Positions 52,015 through 61,004 of a stretch of 64,000 nt of DNA are shown here, one piece after another. The stretch spans positions 930,001 to 994,000 of the forward strand of contig NZ_CP071462.1 of assembly GCF_017352155.2 (NCBI RefSeq). The letters run 5' to 3'. The first letter of the stretch is position 1. Each line of letters opens with the position of its first letter. This stretch comes from Haloterrigena alkaliphila. GTDB taxonomy: Archaea > Halobacteriota > Halobacteria > Halobacteriales > Natrialbaceae. The notes below the pieces were generated by a model, which saw only the letters and a list, made by a program, of their open reading frames with translations, did not search any database and was not told the DNA's origin. A program made the translations under genes and the position numbers.

Positions 52015-53322
52015 TCAGATCGACACGACGTCGCCGAGTTCGGGCGCCGCCGCGTCGAAGCCGTCGGCGCGCAGTTCCTCGGCGAACGCCTCGCAGCGGT
52101 CGCCGTGGTTGACCAGCACGTCGCTCTCCCGGTAGGACTCGAGGAATGCGAGGATCCCCTGCCGATCCGCGTGGGCGGAGAAATCGTACTGCTCGACCTG
52201 CGCGCTGACGGGCATGATCCGACCGTCGATCTCGGCGCTGCCGGTCTCGAGGAGGTCGCGACCGGGCGTCCCCTCGACCTGGTAGCCGGTCATGGTGATC
52301 TTGTTCATCGGATTCGCCCGGATTTCGGGAATATAGGTCATGGCGGGGCCACCAGAGAGCATCCCGCTGGTCGTGATGATCGCCGCCTTCTGATCGGTGA
52401 TGCGTTTGCGCTGGCCGTCGCGGCCGGTGACGAATCGCGCGTGAGAGATGGCCCGCCGGAACGCGTCGGCGTCGCGGACGAACCCGGGGTACTGTCGGAG
52501 CATCTCGGTCACCTGCTTCCCCATCCCGTCGACGTAGCAGGGGATGTCGTGGGCCGCACAGACGAGCATCAACTCCTGCGTGCGGCCGATGGCGAACGCG
52601 GGGACGACGATGGAGCCGCCCTCCCAAAGCGTCGTCTCGACGCTCTCGACGAACCGGTCCTCGACGGCCGACCGGTCCTCGTGTTCGACGTCGGAGTAGG
52701 TGCTCTCACAGAGAAGGACATCGGCCTCGGGACGCGCGGTGGTCCCCGGGACCAGCCGTTGCCCGTGAACGCGCTGTCCGTCGACGGCTGGGGCCCGTCC
52801 GTTTTCGGGACTCGACGTCGTGTCGCTGCCTCGGCGGTCGTCGACGTGGAAGTCACCCGTGTAGAGCAGTCGGGTGTCGCCGTCGTCGACGAGCACGTGC
52901 GCGCTGCCCGGGATGTGGCCGGCGTTGTAGAACGTGACCTCGTGACCGGCCGCTTCGAACGGCTCGCGGTAGCCGTGGGTCTCCGAGACCTGCGTGACCC
53001 GCTGCACGTCGGTCTCGGTAAACGGGCACTGCATCGTTCCGCCGTGGAGGTTCAGGGTGTCTCGAGCGAGCGTCAGCGCCAGTTCGTACGTCGGCGGCGT
53101 CCAGTGGATCGGCGGGCGGGCGTCGCCGGAGAGCAGCGACGGCACGGCGCCGACGTGGTCGAGGTGGCCGTGGGAAACGACGACCGCCTCGGGGTCGGGC
53201 GTCTCGACGGGAAACTGCGGCGGGTTGGCCGTCAACATCCCGAAATCGAGCAACAGCGCGTCGTTCACGAGGATCGCGCTGCGCCCCACCTCGCGAGCGC
53301 CGCCGAGAAATCGGAGCTTCAT
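52015..53322 (-). CDS. Metallo-beta-lactamase/beta-CASP ribonuclease
   Basis: A 435-residue enzyme of the archaeal RNase J/CPSF group processing RNA. Motifs: MKLRFLGGAREVGRSAILVN at the start, VVVSHGHLDHVGAVP (motif 2), HIPGSAHVLV (motif 3), YTGDFHVDDR (motif 4), the beta-CASP STYSDVEHEDR and IVVPAFAIGRTQELML, SGMLSGGPAM, and QYDFSAHADRQGI (motif C) with VNHGDR. No KH domains precede it. A linker around residues 180-215 is low-complexity. The ATG at 53322 is the family start. Confidence 0.88.
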   Translation of the reverse strand: MKLRFLGGAREVGRSAILVNDALLLDFGMLTANPPQFPVETPDPEAVVVSHGHLDHVGAVPSLLSGDARPPIHWTPPTYELALTLARDTLNLHGGTMQCPFTETDVQRVTQVSETHGYREPFEAAGHEVTFYNAGHIPGSAHVLVDDGDTRLLYTGDFHVDDRRGSDTTSSPENGRAPAVDGQRVHGQRLVPGTTARPEADVLLCESTYSDVEHEDRSAVEDRFVESVETTLWEGGSIVVPAFAIGRTQELMLVCAAHDIPCYVDGMGKQVTEMLRQYPGFVRDADAFRRAISHARFVTGRDGQRKRITDQKAAIITTSGMLSGGPAMTYIPEIRANPMNKITMTGYQVEGTPGRDLLETGSAEIDGRIMPVSAQVEQYDFSAHADRQGILAFLESYRESDVLVNHGDRCEAFAEELRADGFDAAAPELGDVVSI

Positions 53323-53476
53323 TACCGGGAGTCGGGACTCGAGCCGTTTTCTCCCATCGATTCCGTCCGCCACCGCTCGGTCGGTTCGGAACGATTCTAC
53401 CCGTGGTCGCTCGGTCGGACTGGAACACCACCGCGGCCGCTCGAGCGCCTCCAAACCGAGATTCGGGGTCCCTCGC

Positions 53477-53899
53477 TTACCGGTCCCGGAGGCGGCTGCG
53501 ATCGCTCGTCGACTCGCGGGTTCGATCGCGCTCGAGTCGGTCCGCGCCGCCGTCGGCCTCGAGGAGTCGATCGAGTTCCCGTTCGAACTCCGCCTCGCTG
53601 AGTTCGCCGTCGACGTACCGGGAGCGAAGGCGATCGGTGGGTGCGGCGGTCTCGGCGGAGCGGGTCGTGGGGTCACCGATAGTATCAGCGTCTGCGGCCT
53701 CGTCGCCCCGGAGCAGTGAGACGAGTCCGACGACGGCCAGCACGCAGACGGCGAGGATCGCCATCGTCACGACCGCGGCGACGACGGTCGCCACGATCGA
53801 GAGCACGATGCTGACGACCGTCGCGACGGCGCCGAGCACGAGCAGCGCCAGCAGGGCGACGCCAGCCCCCTTGAGGAGGACGGTTCCGAGTCGAGCCAT
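53477..53899 (-). CDS. SHOCT-domain membrane protein
   Basis: A 140-residue protein with two long hydrophobic segments (about 7-33 and 36-62), an acidic linker, and a C-terminal SHOCT domain DRLRSRYVDGELSEAEFERE (about residues 90-118). Haloarchaea encode many such proteins; the function is unknown. The ATG at 53899 begins MARLGTVLLKG. Confidence 0.8.
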   Translation of the reverse strand: MARLGTVLLKGAGVALLALLVLGAVATVVSIVLSIVATVVAAVVTMAILAVCVLAVVGLVSLLRGDEAADADTIGDPTTRSAETAAPTDRLRSRYVDGELSEAEFERELDRLLEADGGADRLERDRTRESTSDRSRLRDR

Positions 53900-53963
53900 A
53901 CGAGTCGTTGCACGTACACCCACAAAAGGACAGCGTCCAGTCGGACAGTTGATGGGTCGACGA

Positions 53964-54308
53964 TTAAGAGCCGTTGGAACGGGCCTCGTTCGGCGCCGCT
54001 GCGGGCGAGCGGGTCCGCCACGTGAGCCCGATGAGATAGACGTCGAGGAGCGAGACGAGCAAGACCGCCAGCGGGACGGCGATATCGGTGAAGCTGACGG
54101 CGGTAAACTGTAGCGCGGTCACCAAAAACGGCTCGCTCAACTCGAAGGCGCCCGACAGCGTCCGTGCGGAGAGGAACGCGAGCGCGAGGACGTAGAGCCC
54201 GAACCAGCTCGCGCCGCGTTTCCACTCGCCGAGATAGCAGTGGCCCAGTCCGGCGGCGAGCGCCGAGAGGGGGTACGCCGGCCAGATCGGTCGTCTGCGT
54301 TCGCTCAT
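53964..54308 (-). CDS. Hypothetical membrane protein
   Basis: A 114-residue protein with three or so membrane segments. Its start MSERRRPIWPAYPLSALAAG and the GHCYLGEWKRGASWFGLYVL helix resemble small haloarchaeal TM2-like proteins that begin with a Gly-x-G-H-x-Y-L-G turn. Function unknown. It lies 64 bases upstream of the SHOCT gene on the same strand. Confidence 0.6.
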   Translation of the reverse strand: MSERRRPIWPAYPLSALAAGLGHCYLGEWKRGASWFGLYVLALAFLSARTLSGAFELSEPFLVTALQFTAVSFTDIAVPLAVLLVSLLDVYLIGLTWRTRSPAAAPNEARSNGS

Positions 54309-54377
54309 GGATCTGCCCTACGGCCCGCAGGACAATGCGTGTTACGTCAGACGCACCGCTGACGTCGTCCGACGGCG

Positions 54378-54656
54378 CTACTTCTGATACCGCCGAATAC
54401 CGAACTGGCCGTAGCCGCCGTAGGCGAGTTCGAGGGACCCGATCCACCAGTTCCACCGCTCCGGCGGACTCCCGTCGGGGGCGTCCGCGAGGTGTTCGAG
54501 GACGACGTCGTTCGTCAGCGTCGTCCCGGCGTCGGCCTCGTACCGGCCGGAATCGGCGAGATCGACGGCCTGCCGGACGACCACGCGGGACTGGCCCATC
54601 GTGCCGCCGAACTCCTCGCGCAGGCGAATCTCGAGCCGTCCGGGATCGATGAACAC
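54378..54656 (-). CDS. Conserved hypothetical protein
   Basis: A 92-residue acidic protein starting MFIDPGRLEIRLREEFGGTM and ending ELAYGGYGQFGIRRYQK. The RWNWWIGSLELAYGGYG segment near the end is well structured and likely conserved. No family or function is recognised. Confidence 0.55.
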   Translation of the reverse strand: MFIDPGRLEIRLREEFGGTMGQSRVVVRQAVDLADSGRYEADAGTTLTNDVVLEHLADAPDGSPPERWNWWIGSLELAYGGYGQFGIRRYQK

Positions 54657-55128
54657 GGCTAGTCGTAGGAAGCCGATCTACTTGATTGTTCGAGTAGCCG
54701 AGGCTACGCGGGTACCAGACCGAAGTGACTGCGATCACGGAGCGCGGTGGCCGGGAGGACGGCTCGAGCACCGCGAGAGCCGTCCGACCCGGGGGAGGGC
54801 AGGCGGTTCACCGATGACGACCGCGAGCGAACGGTGCGCGGCGCAACGCGCCGCGGAAAGACGAGCGGCGCAAGCCGCGAGTCAGTGAGCGAGCGGGCCG
54901 ACGACCGATGTGGAGAGCGCGGCGCGTAGCGCCGCGTATGGCGAACGGCGCGAGCCGTGAGCCGGGCCCCGGAGGGGCCGAAACGGAGGGAGGAGTGCTT
55001 TTGATCGACCTTTTGCCGAGGGACGTAGCGCTGTGCGGCAGCAACGCTGCCGCCAGCGCTGCAGACCGCAGCGCAAAAGGTCGGTTGTGATCGATGATCT
55101 TTTGAGCGGCGGCCGTTATCGGTCGGAT
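54657..55128. repeat. Hairpin array upstream of the S6e gene
   Basis: 472 bases with no supportable gene but many hairpins: CGCGGCGC-AAC-GCGCCGCG (54837-54855), GCGGC-GCAA-GCCGC (54865-54878), CGCGGCGC-GTA-GCGCCGCG (54918-54936), ACGGC-GCGA-GCCGT (54945-54958), GGCCCC-GGA-GGGGCC (54965-54979), GCGGCAGC-AAC-GCTGCCGC (55035-55053) and GCGCTGC-AGACC-GCAGCGC (55056-55074). The last two are enclosed by CGACCTTTTGC (55006-55016) and GCAAAAGGTCG (55073-55083). Two of the loops (GCAA, GCGA) are GNRA tetraloops. Confidence 0.7.
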
Positions 55129-55533
55129 ATGGCAAGTTTCACTGTCGTCGTCGGCGACCCCGACTCCGGGTCGTCCTATCAGCTCGAGGCGGAGGAACAG
55201 GACGCGAACCGCTTTATCGGCAAGTCGATCGGCGACGAAGTCGACGGCGGCTCGGTCGGGCTCGACGGCTACACGCTCGAGATCACCGGCGGCTCCGACG
55301 ACGCCGGGCGACCGCTCAACCCGAAGGTCTCCGGCTCGAACCTGCAGGAAGTCCTGATGAAGGAACGCCAGACGGGCTACCACCCGTCCCGCGACGGCGA
55401 ACGGCGCCGCATCACGGTTCGGGGCCGCGAGGTCTCCGACGCCGTCGCCCAGATCAACGCCTCGATCGTCGACCGCGGCAGCACCGACGTCGACGAACTG
55501 CTCGGCGAGGGCGACGCCGAGGACGGCGAGTAA
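55129..55533 (+). CDS. rps6e: 30S ribosomal protein S6e
   Basis: A 134-residue ribosomal protein of the small subunit, archaeal/eukaryotic type. Seen: [60 protein letters not shown] and [20 protein letters not shown]. Length matches archaeal S6e. The hairpin array ends 46 bases before its ATG. It is followed 19 bases later by a conserved haloarchaeal gene, probably cotranscribed. Confidence 0.95.
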   Translation: MASFTVVVGDPDSGSSYQLEAEEQDANRFIGKSIGDEVDGGSVGLDGYTLEITGGSDDAGRPLNPKVSGSNLQEVLMKERQTGYHPSRDGERRRITVRGREVSDAVAQINASIVDRGSTDVDELLGEGDAEDGE

Positions 55534-55552
55534 TCGACCACCGAGTTTTCCA

Positions 55553-55990
55553 ATGGGAGATCGAATCGCGAGCGACCACCCGTCAGTGCGAACGGTCCGA
55601 GCGACGTGTGCGGAGACGGCGACCGGCGTCCGACTCGAGGTGCCGGCCGACGAGCGCGACGCGTTCCCGACCGACGAGGTCGTCCGGATCGTCCTCGCGG
55701 ACGAGGAACTGTTCGGCCGGGTCGAGCGAGCCCTGACCGGCGACGACCTGTCGATCCCGGGAATCTACCCGACGCCGGACGCGGCCCGAGACCCCAGTGG
55801 CGCGACCGACCGATTGCTCGAGTGGGTCGACGACCGCGACGTCTCGGCCGGCGGATCGGTCCTGATCGACGTCATCGAACCCGAGTTCCTCTACGGCGTC
55901 CGGTCGCCCGGGGAGACGGTCTACTACGACGCCCACGAACCGCCGAGCTCCAGCCTGAGCGACATCGCGAAGGATCTCGAGGATAGCTGA
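55553..55990 (+). CDS. Conserved haloarchaeal protein, DUF7112-like
   Basis: A 145-residue acidic protein starting MGDRIASDHPSVRTVRATCA, with VVRIVLADEELFGRVERALT and LIDVIEPEFLYGVRSPGETV segments of beta-strand type. It follows rps6e closely. The family (DUF7112 from memory) has no known function. Confidence 0.7.
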   Translation: MGDRIASDHPSVRTVRATCAETATGVRLEVPADERDAFPTDEVVRIVLADEELFGRVERALTGDDLSIPGIYPTPDAARDPSGATDRLLEWVDDRDVSAGGSVLIDVIEPEFLYGVRSPGETVYYDAHEPPSSSLSDIAKDLEDS

Positions 55991-56136
55991 CGGCGGGCTG
56001 GGAGTGGCGCTCCCGACGCGTAGCGCACTGGAATTCTCCTCGCGGGGCTGTGAGTCCACATCGGCGGAGACACCGGTCGCTCACGAAGAGCATCTCGATG
56101 GCGCGAAAAATCGATCGTGACGAACCGCGACCGGCC

Positions 56137-56637
56137 TCAGAGACGGGGCAGGAACGCGTACAGTAACAGCCCGAAGGCCAGGTGCTGGACCATCGTTCGT
56201 TCGACGGTCGCCCGGACGTACTCCTCGTCCGCGATGGAGTACTCCTTCGTCCGGACCTTCGCGTGCATCGAGAGCACGTCCGCTTCCTCGAGGGAGTGCA
56301 GGCTCGGGTAGACGGTCCCCGGGCTGAGTTGCGCACCGAAGAGGTGGGTCAGATCGGAGAGCAGTTCCTTGCCGTGGGTCTCCTCGTGAAGAGCGATGAG
56401 CATCAGGAGAATTTCGTCCAGGTTCTCCTTGATGATTGCCTCGTCGAACTGCACGTCGTCGGTCGGCAGCGCCGCGTTGACCTGCTCCATCAGTTCGTCG
56501 AGCTCGCGCTCGACGTCCTTCGCTGACTCCGCGGTCGTTCCGAGGGAGATATCGTACGATTCCGACTGCGAATCTGCAGTCGCCGCCTTCGACAGTTCGT
56601 CGAACACGGACTCTGTGTTGGGGGTTTCCTCACGCAT
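56137..56637 (-). CDS. PadR-like transcriptional regulator
   Basis: A 166-residue protein. The N-terminal 80 residues are acidic and helical (SAKDVERELDELMEQVNAAL). The C-terminal half is a PadR-type winged helix: DEILLMLIALHEETHGKELL, LFGAQLSPGTVYPSLHSLEE, ADVLSMHAKVRTKEYSIADE, ending with a helix (TMVQHLAFGLLLYAFLPRL). The gene lies next to the archaellum operon on the same strand, so control of motility genes is possible but unproven. Confidence 0.8.
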   Translation of the reverse strand: MREETPNTESVFDELSKAATADSQSESYDISLGTTAESAKDVERELDELMEQVNAALPTDDVQFDEAIIKENLDEILLMLIALHEETHGKELLSDLTHLFGAQLSPGTVYPSLHSLEEADVLSMHAKVRTKEYSIADEEYVRATVERTMVQHLAFGLLLYAFLPRL

Positions 56638-56975
56638 TGACGATCACCAGTTGGGGGGTTCGCGAGTGGATCCGCCACAGGAATCCGTCGGCCACGCACT
56701 GCCGACGAAGGGAGACGGTCCACACACGACTACTCTGGAACTGGGACTGGGAGGTATTAAACGACAGGGGAGAGGACATACACGAATAAAATAATTATAA
56801 GATAGTATGATTTATAAAATAACGGTTGTGGGAGGGTTTGTGGGTGCTTCGGGGGAGACTGTAGATATATGGCCACGGTTGTGAAGTGATCGCATTTATA
56901 AGTGGTAATTCGTATCCTTTGTTCCGCCTATCTAGGCCATCCTATAAGAGTTGTGGCCCACTCCCGACTGAACGG
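56638..56975. promoter_or_regulatory. AT-rich region between the PadR-like gene and the archaellum operon
   Basis: 338 bases without a supportable gene. Positions 56757-56822 are strongly AT-rich (AATAAAATAATTATAAG, ATGATTTATAAAATAAC). CGGTTGTG occurs at 56823-56830 and 56876-56883, flanking an ATATAT box; CATTTATAAG at about 56893-56902 is another TATA-like site on the plus strand. TTTAATA near 56755-56761 (minus) could drive the PadR-like gene with a leader of about 90 bases. Confidence 0.45.
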
Positions 56976-57434
56976 TCAATACGTCGACGGCCCGTCGCGA
57001 ATGATGCTGACCATCTCGTCCGAATCGTCGGCGTCGTCCTCCTCGTCGATCTGTCGTTCGACTCGCCGTTCGGCCATCCGCGCGATCATTACGTGTTCCT
57101 CGAGGTCGTCGCCCCTGATCGTCGCGATGTACTCCAAACTCTGGGCGTGGGCGGCGAAGAGCGTCCCGCTGAGCGCCTCGAGGGGGTACTCGAGGGTCGT
57201 CGGTTCGTCGTAGCGCTTGTTGTGGATCTCGCCGAGCGAAAGTCCCCGCAGGTACGAGGTCATCTGTTCGCGCACGAGCGGACTGATCCAGCCCAGGTCT
57301 TCGTAGTACCGCAGGCAGTTGAGCGCGCCCGTCGTCCCGAAGGTTTCGCCGAGAAACCGGGCCCACTGAATGGTCGCGTCGGTTCGCCCGGCCGAGCGTT
57401 CGAGCGTCTCGAGGTACGGTTGTGATCCTGACAT
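56976..57434 (-). CDS. Archaellum accessory protein ArlE/ArlD-like
   Basis: A 152-residue protein with the ArlD/E (FlaD/FlaE) domain: TIQWARFLGETFGTTGALNC, LRYYEDLGWISPLVREQMTS and YLRGLSLGEI. These proteins sit at the base of the archaellum motor and, with ArlC, link it to the chemotaxis adaptor CheF. An acidic tail follows. It lies 137 bases after arlJ with its own TATA-like box, so it may be transcribed separately. It is a second ArlE-type domain besides that in arlCE. Confidence 0.85.
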   Translation of the reverse strand: MSGSQPYLETLERSAGRTDATIQWARFLGETFGTTGALNCLRYYEDLGWISPLVREQMTSYLRGLSLGEIHNKRYDEPTTLEYPLEALSGTLFAAHAQSLEYIATIRGDDLEEHVMIARMAERRVERQIDEEDDADDSDEMVSIIRDGPSTY

Positions 57435-57456
57435 GGTGAATGGCCGGCGTCTCCGG

Positions 57457-57463
57457 TCTATAC
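57457..57463 (-). promoter_or_regulatory. TATA-like box of the arlE-like gene
   Basis: GTATAGA on the minus strand, 23 bases before the ATG at 57434, suggests a separate leaderless promoter. Confidence 0.45.
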
Positions 57464-57515
57464 CGTCAACAGTCGTGGGAGTATCAAGAAGGTTCGTTCG
57501 ATTACGAGCGGTGAG

Positions 57516-57533
57516 TCGCCCCGTTAGGGGCGA
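57516..57533. terminator. Hairpin after arlJ
   Basis: TCGCCCC-GTTA-GGGGCGA lies 39 bases after the stop of arlJ. There is no strong T-run, so it may act as an RNA end or processing site rather than a classic terminator. Confidence 0.4.
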
Positions 57534-57571
57534 TGCAGCCGGCGACACCCGCGTTCGCGACGGGCGCGAGT

Positions 57572-59293
57572 TCACATCACGAAGTTGACCACGTACTGCG
57601 TGCTGGCCGCGACGAGCGCGCCGAGCCAGGTCAGGAAGACGAAGTGGACCAGCCCGCTGAGCAGGTGACCGCGGTCGGTGATCCGGATCATGACCGCCGA
57701 CAGCGCGGCGTTGACGAGGACCGTCGCGATCAGCAGGTACTCGATGACGACGAGGTTGTACTGCTCGGTGTGCATGAGGTTCCCCGCGACCTGGCTCTGC
57801 TCGCCGAGGTCCATCTCGCCGGTGATGTCCATCATGATCTCGACGACCTCGAGGCCGATGAAAAACGAGAAGACGCTCGCCGCGGTGATACCGTAGAGGA
57901 CGCCGATCAGCGTCGTCGTCGCCTGCTGGCGCTTTTCGCGGACCTTGAGCACCTCGTTCTGGTTCTTGCTGATCACGTTGCCCAGCACCTGCGGGTCGCC
58001 CCCCATCTGTCGGCCGACGACGTACATGTCGCCGAACTTCTGGATGAGGTAGGAGCCGGTCTCCGCGGCGAACAGCCGCCACGAGCGGATGTTGTCGATC
58101 CGCATGTTGAGCCGCTTGTAGAGGGCGTCGACGTTCGCGGTCAGCGCCCCGAAGTCCTTCTTGCGCAGGCTCTCGAGGACGCTCCCCGTCGAGGTCTGTT
58201 TGACGCTCTCGACGGTCCCGAGCGCCCGGATGAAGCTGGGAAACTCGCTGTCGCGGTCTTTGACCTTGCTCTCCTCCTGGCGCATGCGCCAGCCGGGCAG
58301 GAGCAGCGGCGTCACCGGAATCGCCGTCAGGATCGGCACCGGGACCCGCTCGGTGACGAACGGCAGATAGCCGAGCAGGGCGGCCAGAACGCCGAGGGCG
58401 AGGAGGAGGCTGCAGCCGATTCCGATGGCGAGCGCGCGCGGAATCCGAGTCATCGGCCCCTCGCCGGCCGTCTCTTCGATGTACCACGTCGGATCGTACG
58501 GCGACACGACGTGGATCGCGTAGACGAACCCTACCTGCACGATCCCGAACATGGCGACCGTGCCGGCGATGAGCAGCGTCGGACTGGTACCGATCAGGAT
58601 CGGCAGGACGATCGCGAACACGAGGACGAACGCCACCGACAGCATCATCGACATGTACAGCTCCTTCATCACGTCGAGTTTCGCCAGGTCCGACTCGTAG
58701 CGGGTGACGAACTGCTGGATGATCGTGTCCTGTTCGTCGATCAGGAACTCGCTGATCTGCTGGCCGCCACCGACCGTGTAGGCGAGTCGCTCGAGAAAGT
58801 CGGTCAGGAGCGGACTCGCGGTCTGTTTGGCGCGGATCCGACAGGCGTCGTCGAGGCTCTGGTTCCAGGTGTCGACCAGCGCGACGAGATACCCCATCTC
58901 CTCGGCCAGCGCGTCGTACTCGTCTTCCTCCGCGAGCGTCCGAAAGATCTCGACGCGGTTGATGTTCGTCATCGAGAGAACGGTGATGTGCGTCAGGAAG
59001 AGGTGAAAGCGCTGGCGGACCTGCTTTCGCTTGCGATCCTGGGAGAGTTTCGGATAGATGATCGCGACGGTCATCGCCAGCAGCCCCAGCAGGACGACCG
59101 GCAGGCCGACGAACAGCGGCAGTCCGAGTACGACCGTCAGCACAGCCCCGCCGACAAACAGGCCGAACGCGGGCGCGACCGCGAGCAGGAGATACCGCGT
59201 GGTGGCCATCTCCATGCTCGCGTACGCGCCGTTGAGCGACTTGAGGAACGATCGAGCGCTGGTGTCCGGCGCGGATTGGGTATCTGTCGACAT
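57572..59293 (-). CDS. arlJ: Archaellum membrane platform ArlJ (FlaJ)
   Basis: A 573-residue polytopic membrane protein of the T2SS/archaellum GspF-like family that anchors the motor ATPase ArlI. Two repeats of a cytoplasmic four-helix domain are seen (VRQRFHLFLTHITVLSMTNI and DSEFPSFIRALGTVESVKQT) with about nine membrane segments between and after them. The basic stretches contacting ArlI (KLSQDRKRKQVRQRF, KVREKRQQATTT) are present. Follows arlI by 30 bases. Confidence 0.93.
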   Translation of the reverse strand: MSTDTQSAPDTSARSFLKSLNGAYASMEMATTRYLLLAVAPAFGLFVGGAVLTVVLGLPLFVGLPVVLLGLLAMTVAIIYPKLSQDRKRKQVRQRFHLFLTHITVLSMTNINRVEIFRTLAEEDEYDALAEEMGYLVALVDTWNQSLDDACRIRAKQTASPLLTDFLERLAYTVGGGQQISEFLIDEQDTIIQQFVTRYESDLAKLDVMKELYMSMMLSVAFVLVFAIVLPILIGTSPTLLIAGTVAMFGIVQVGFVYAIHVVSPYDPTWYIEETAGEGPMTRIPRALAIGIGCSLLLALGVLAALLGYLPFVTERVPVPILTAIPVTPLLLPGWRMRQEESKVKDRDSEFPSFIRALGTVESVKQTSTGSVLESLRKKDFGALTANVDALYKRLNMRIDNIRSWRLFAAETGSYLIQKFGDMYVVGRQMGGDPQVLGNVISKNQNEVLKVREKRQQATTTLIGVLYGITAASVFSFFIGLEVVEIMMDITGEMDLGEQSQVAGNLMHTEQYNLVVIEYLLIATVLVNAALSAVMIRITDRGHLLSGLVHFVFLTWLGALVAASTQYVVNFVM

Positions 59294-59323
59294 TGGCGGT
59301 GTAGCGTTCGATTCGGTCGCGTC

Positions 59324-61003
59324 TCAGGCGAACTGGTTGAGGCCCCGTATCTGGATCGGGAGCCCCTCGAGGCCGTCGCGCTGGAAGTCGGCGATGGCCT
59401 TGTTGACCTCGTGGTAGCCCAACACGTCTGCGTCGATCAGCTGGCGGATGATCTCGGCCCGCCGATCGAGTTCGTCGTAGATTTCGCGAGTGTCCTCGTA
59501 GCCCAGCAGCGTCGCGATCTGTTCCTCGAGGACGAATGAGTTGTTCCGGCCCGTGAAGGCGACCTCGTCGTCGCGGGGATCCCACTTGAAGGCCTGACGG
59601 GTGACGACGCCGCCCTCGTAGTCGGAGTAGCCCTCGATCTCCTGGACCGAGGTCACCCGTCTGAGGACGTCGTCACCCTGTTTGACCCGGTTCTGGAACA
59701 GCGCGACGTCGCAGTTGTCCATGAACGTCTCCGGGACGTTGATCGGCGCTCCAGTAAAGCGCTGGATCATCGAGACGATGTCGCTGGCGTGGAACGTGAG
59801 CATGACGGGATGACCCGTCTGGGCCGCCTGGAACGCCATCTGTCCCTCCGCTCCGCGGACCTCACCCACGATGATGTAGTCGGGACGCGAACGCAGCGCG
59901 GCCGCGACCAGGTCGAACATGTCGACGTCAGCCGACTCGTCGCCCGACCCCTCGCGCGTGAGGAGTTGCTGCCACGTGTCGTGGGGCGGCATCACTTCGG
60001 CCGTGTCCTCTGCGGTGTAGATCTTCGAGTCCTGCGGGATAAACGAGAGGATCGCGTTCAGCGTCGTCGTCTTCCCCGACGCCGTCTCGCCGACGACGAA
60101 CACCGTCTGCTCGTTCTCGAGACAGAGCCAGAGGTAGGCCGCCAGTTCCGGAGAGAGCGTCCCCCACTTCGTGATCTGGAGGATCGACAGCGGGATCTCC
60201 TCGCCCTGACGGATCGTCATCGAGGGGCCCTGCACGGAGACGTCGTCGGAGTAGATGATGTTGATACGCGAGCCGCCGGGCAGCGTCGCGTCGATGATCG
60301 GATCGGAGTCACTGACCGGATGATTCATCCGCTCGCCCATGTTGCGCAGCCACTGCTCGAACTCCTCGGGGGTGCCGAAGTCGACCGTCGCCTTGATCAT
60401 ACCGTAGGTGCCGTGATCGAGGTAACACTGCTTGGGACCGATGACGTGAATGTCCTCGTTGGCCGGGTCGGTCATCACCGGTTCCAGCGGCCCGAGGCCG
60501 ACGATGTCCCGCTGGAGTTGATACCGAAGTCGGTCGAACTGATCCTGCGAGAGCGAGATCTTGCTGGTGCCGAGGGACTTGAGCCGACCGATCGACTGGC
60601 CGGTGATCCCCGACGTGACCTCGATGACGTCGTCGAGCAGTTCGTCCAAGTGCTCCTCGAACTCCTCGTTGTTTCCGGGGGCCGGCCGCGTGACGCTCTT
60701 GTCGAGGATCCGGCGACGGATCCGATCGTACAGTTCCTGATCCTTCTCCTCGAGGACCGGTTCGACGCAGTAGTACATCGTGCTGATCCCGCGATCGCCG
60801 TAGACGTGACAGAAGATCGGCGCCTCGGCCTCGTAGATGACGTTCGGCCGGCGGGACTCCCACTCGCCCGACGGCTCGTCGATGAGCTTCGGATACTCGT
60901 TGTACTCCTCGTAGAACCAGTCGAGGTGTTCCCGGAGGTGGGGGTACTCGTCGGCCAGTGCGTCCAGTTTGTTCTCGAGTCGCGCGGTACCGAAATCAGC
61001 CAT
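59324..61003 (-). CDS. arlI: Archaellum motor ATPase ArlI (FlaI)
   Basis: A 559-residue type II/IV secretion-type ATPase that powers assembly and rotation. Seen: VFVVGETASGKTTTLNAILS (Walker A), the Asp box EDTAEVMPPHDTWQQLLTRE, the Walker B-like PDYIIVGEVRGAEGQMAFQA, and the His box MLTFHASDIVSMIQRF. The N-terminal domain (about 1-230) binds ArlJ. The ATG at 61003 lies two bases from the arlH stop. Confidence 0.95.
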   Translation of the reverse strand: MADFGTARLENKLDALADEYPHLREHLDWFYEEYNEYPKLIDEPSGEWESRRPNVIYEAEAPIFCHVYGDRGISTMYYCVEPVLEEKDQELYDRIRRRILDKSVTRPAPGNNEEFEEHLDELLDDVIEVTSGITGQSIGRLKSLGTSKISLSQDQFDRLRYQLQRDIVGLGPLEPVMTDPANEDIHVIGPKQCYLDHGTYGMIKATVDFGTPEEFEQWLRNMGERMNHPVSDSDPIIDATLPGGSRINIIYSDDVSVQGPSMTIRQGEEIPLSILQITKWGTLSPELAAYLWLCLENEQTVFVVGETASGKTTTLNAILSFIPQDSKIYTAEDTAEVMPPHDTWQQLLTREGSGDESADVDMFDLVAAALRSRPDYIIVGEVRGAEGQMAFQAAQTGHPVMLTFHASDIVSMIQRFTGAPINVPETFMDNCDVALFQNRVKQGDDVLRRVTSVQEIEGYSDYEGGVVTRQAFKWDPRDDEVAFTGRNNSFVLEEQIATLLGYEDTREIYDELDRRAEIIRQLIDADVLGYHEVNKAIADFQRDGLEGLPIQIRGLNQFA

Positions 61004-61004
61004 C

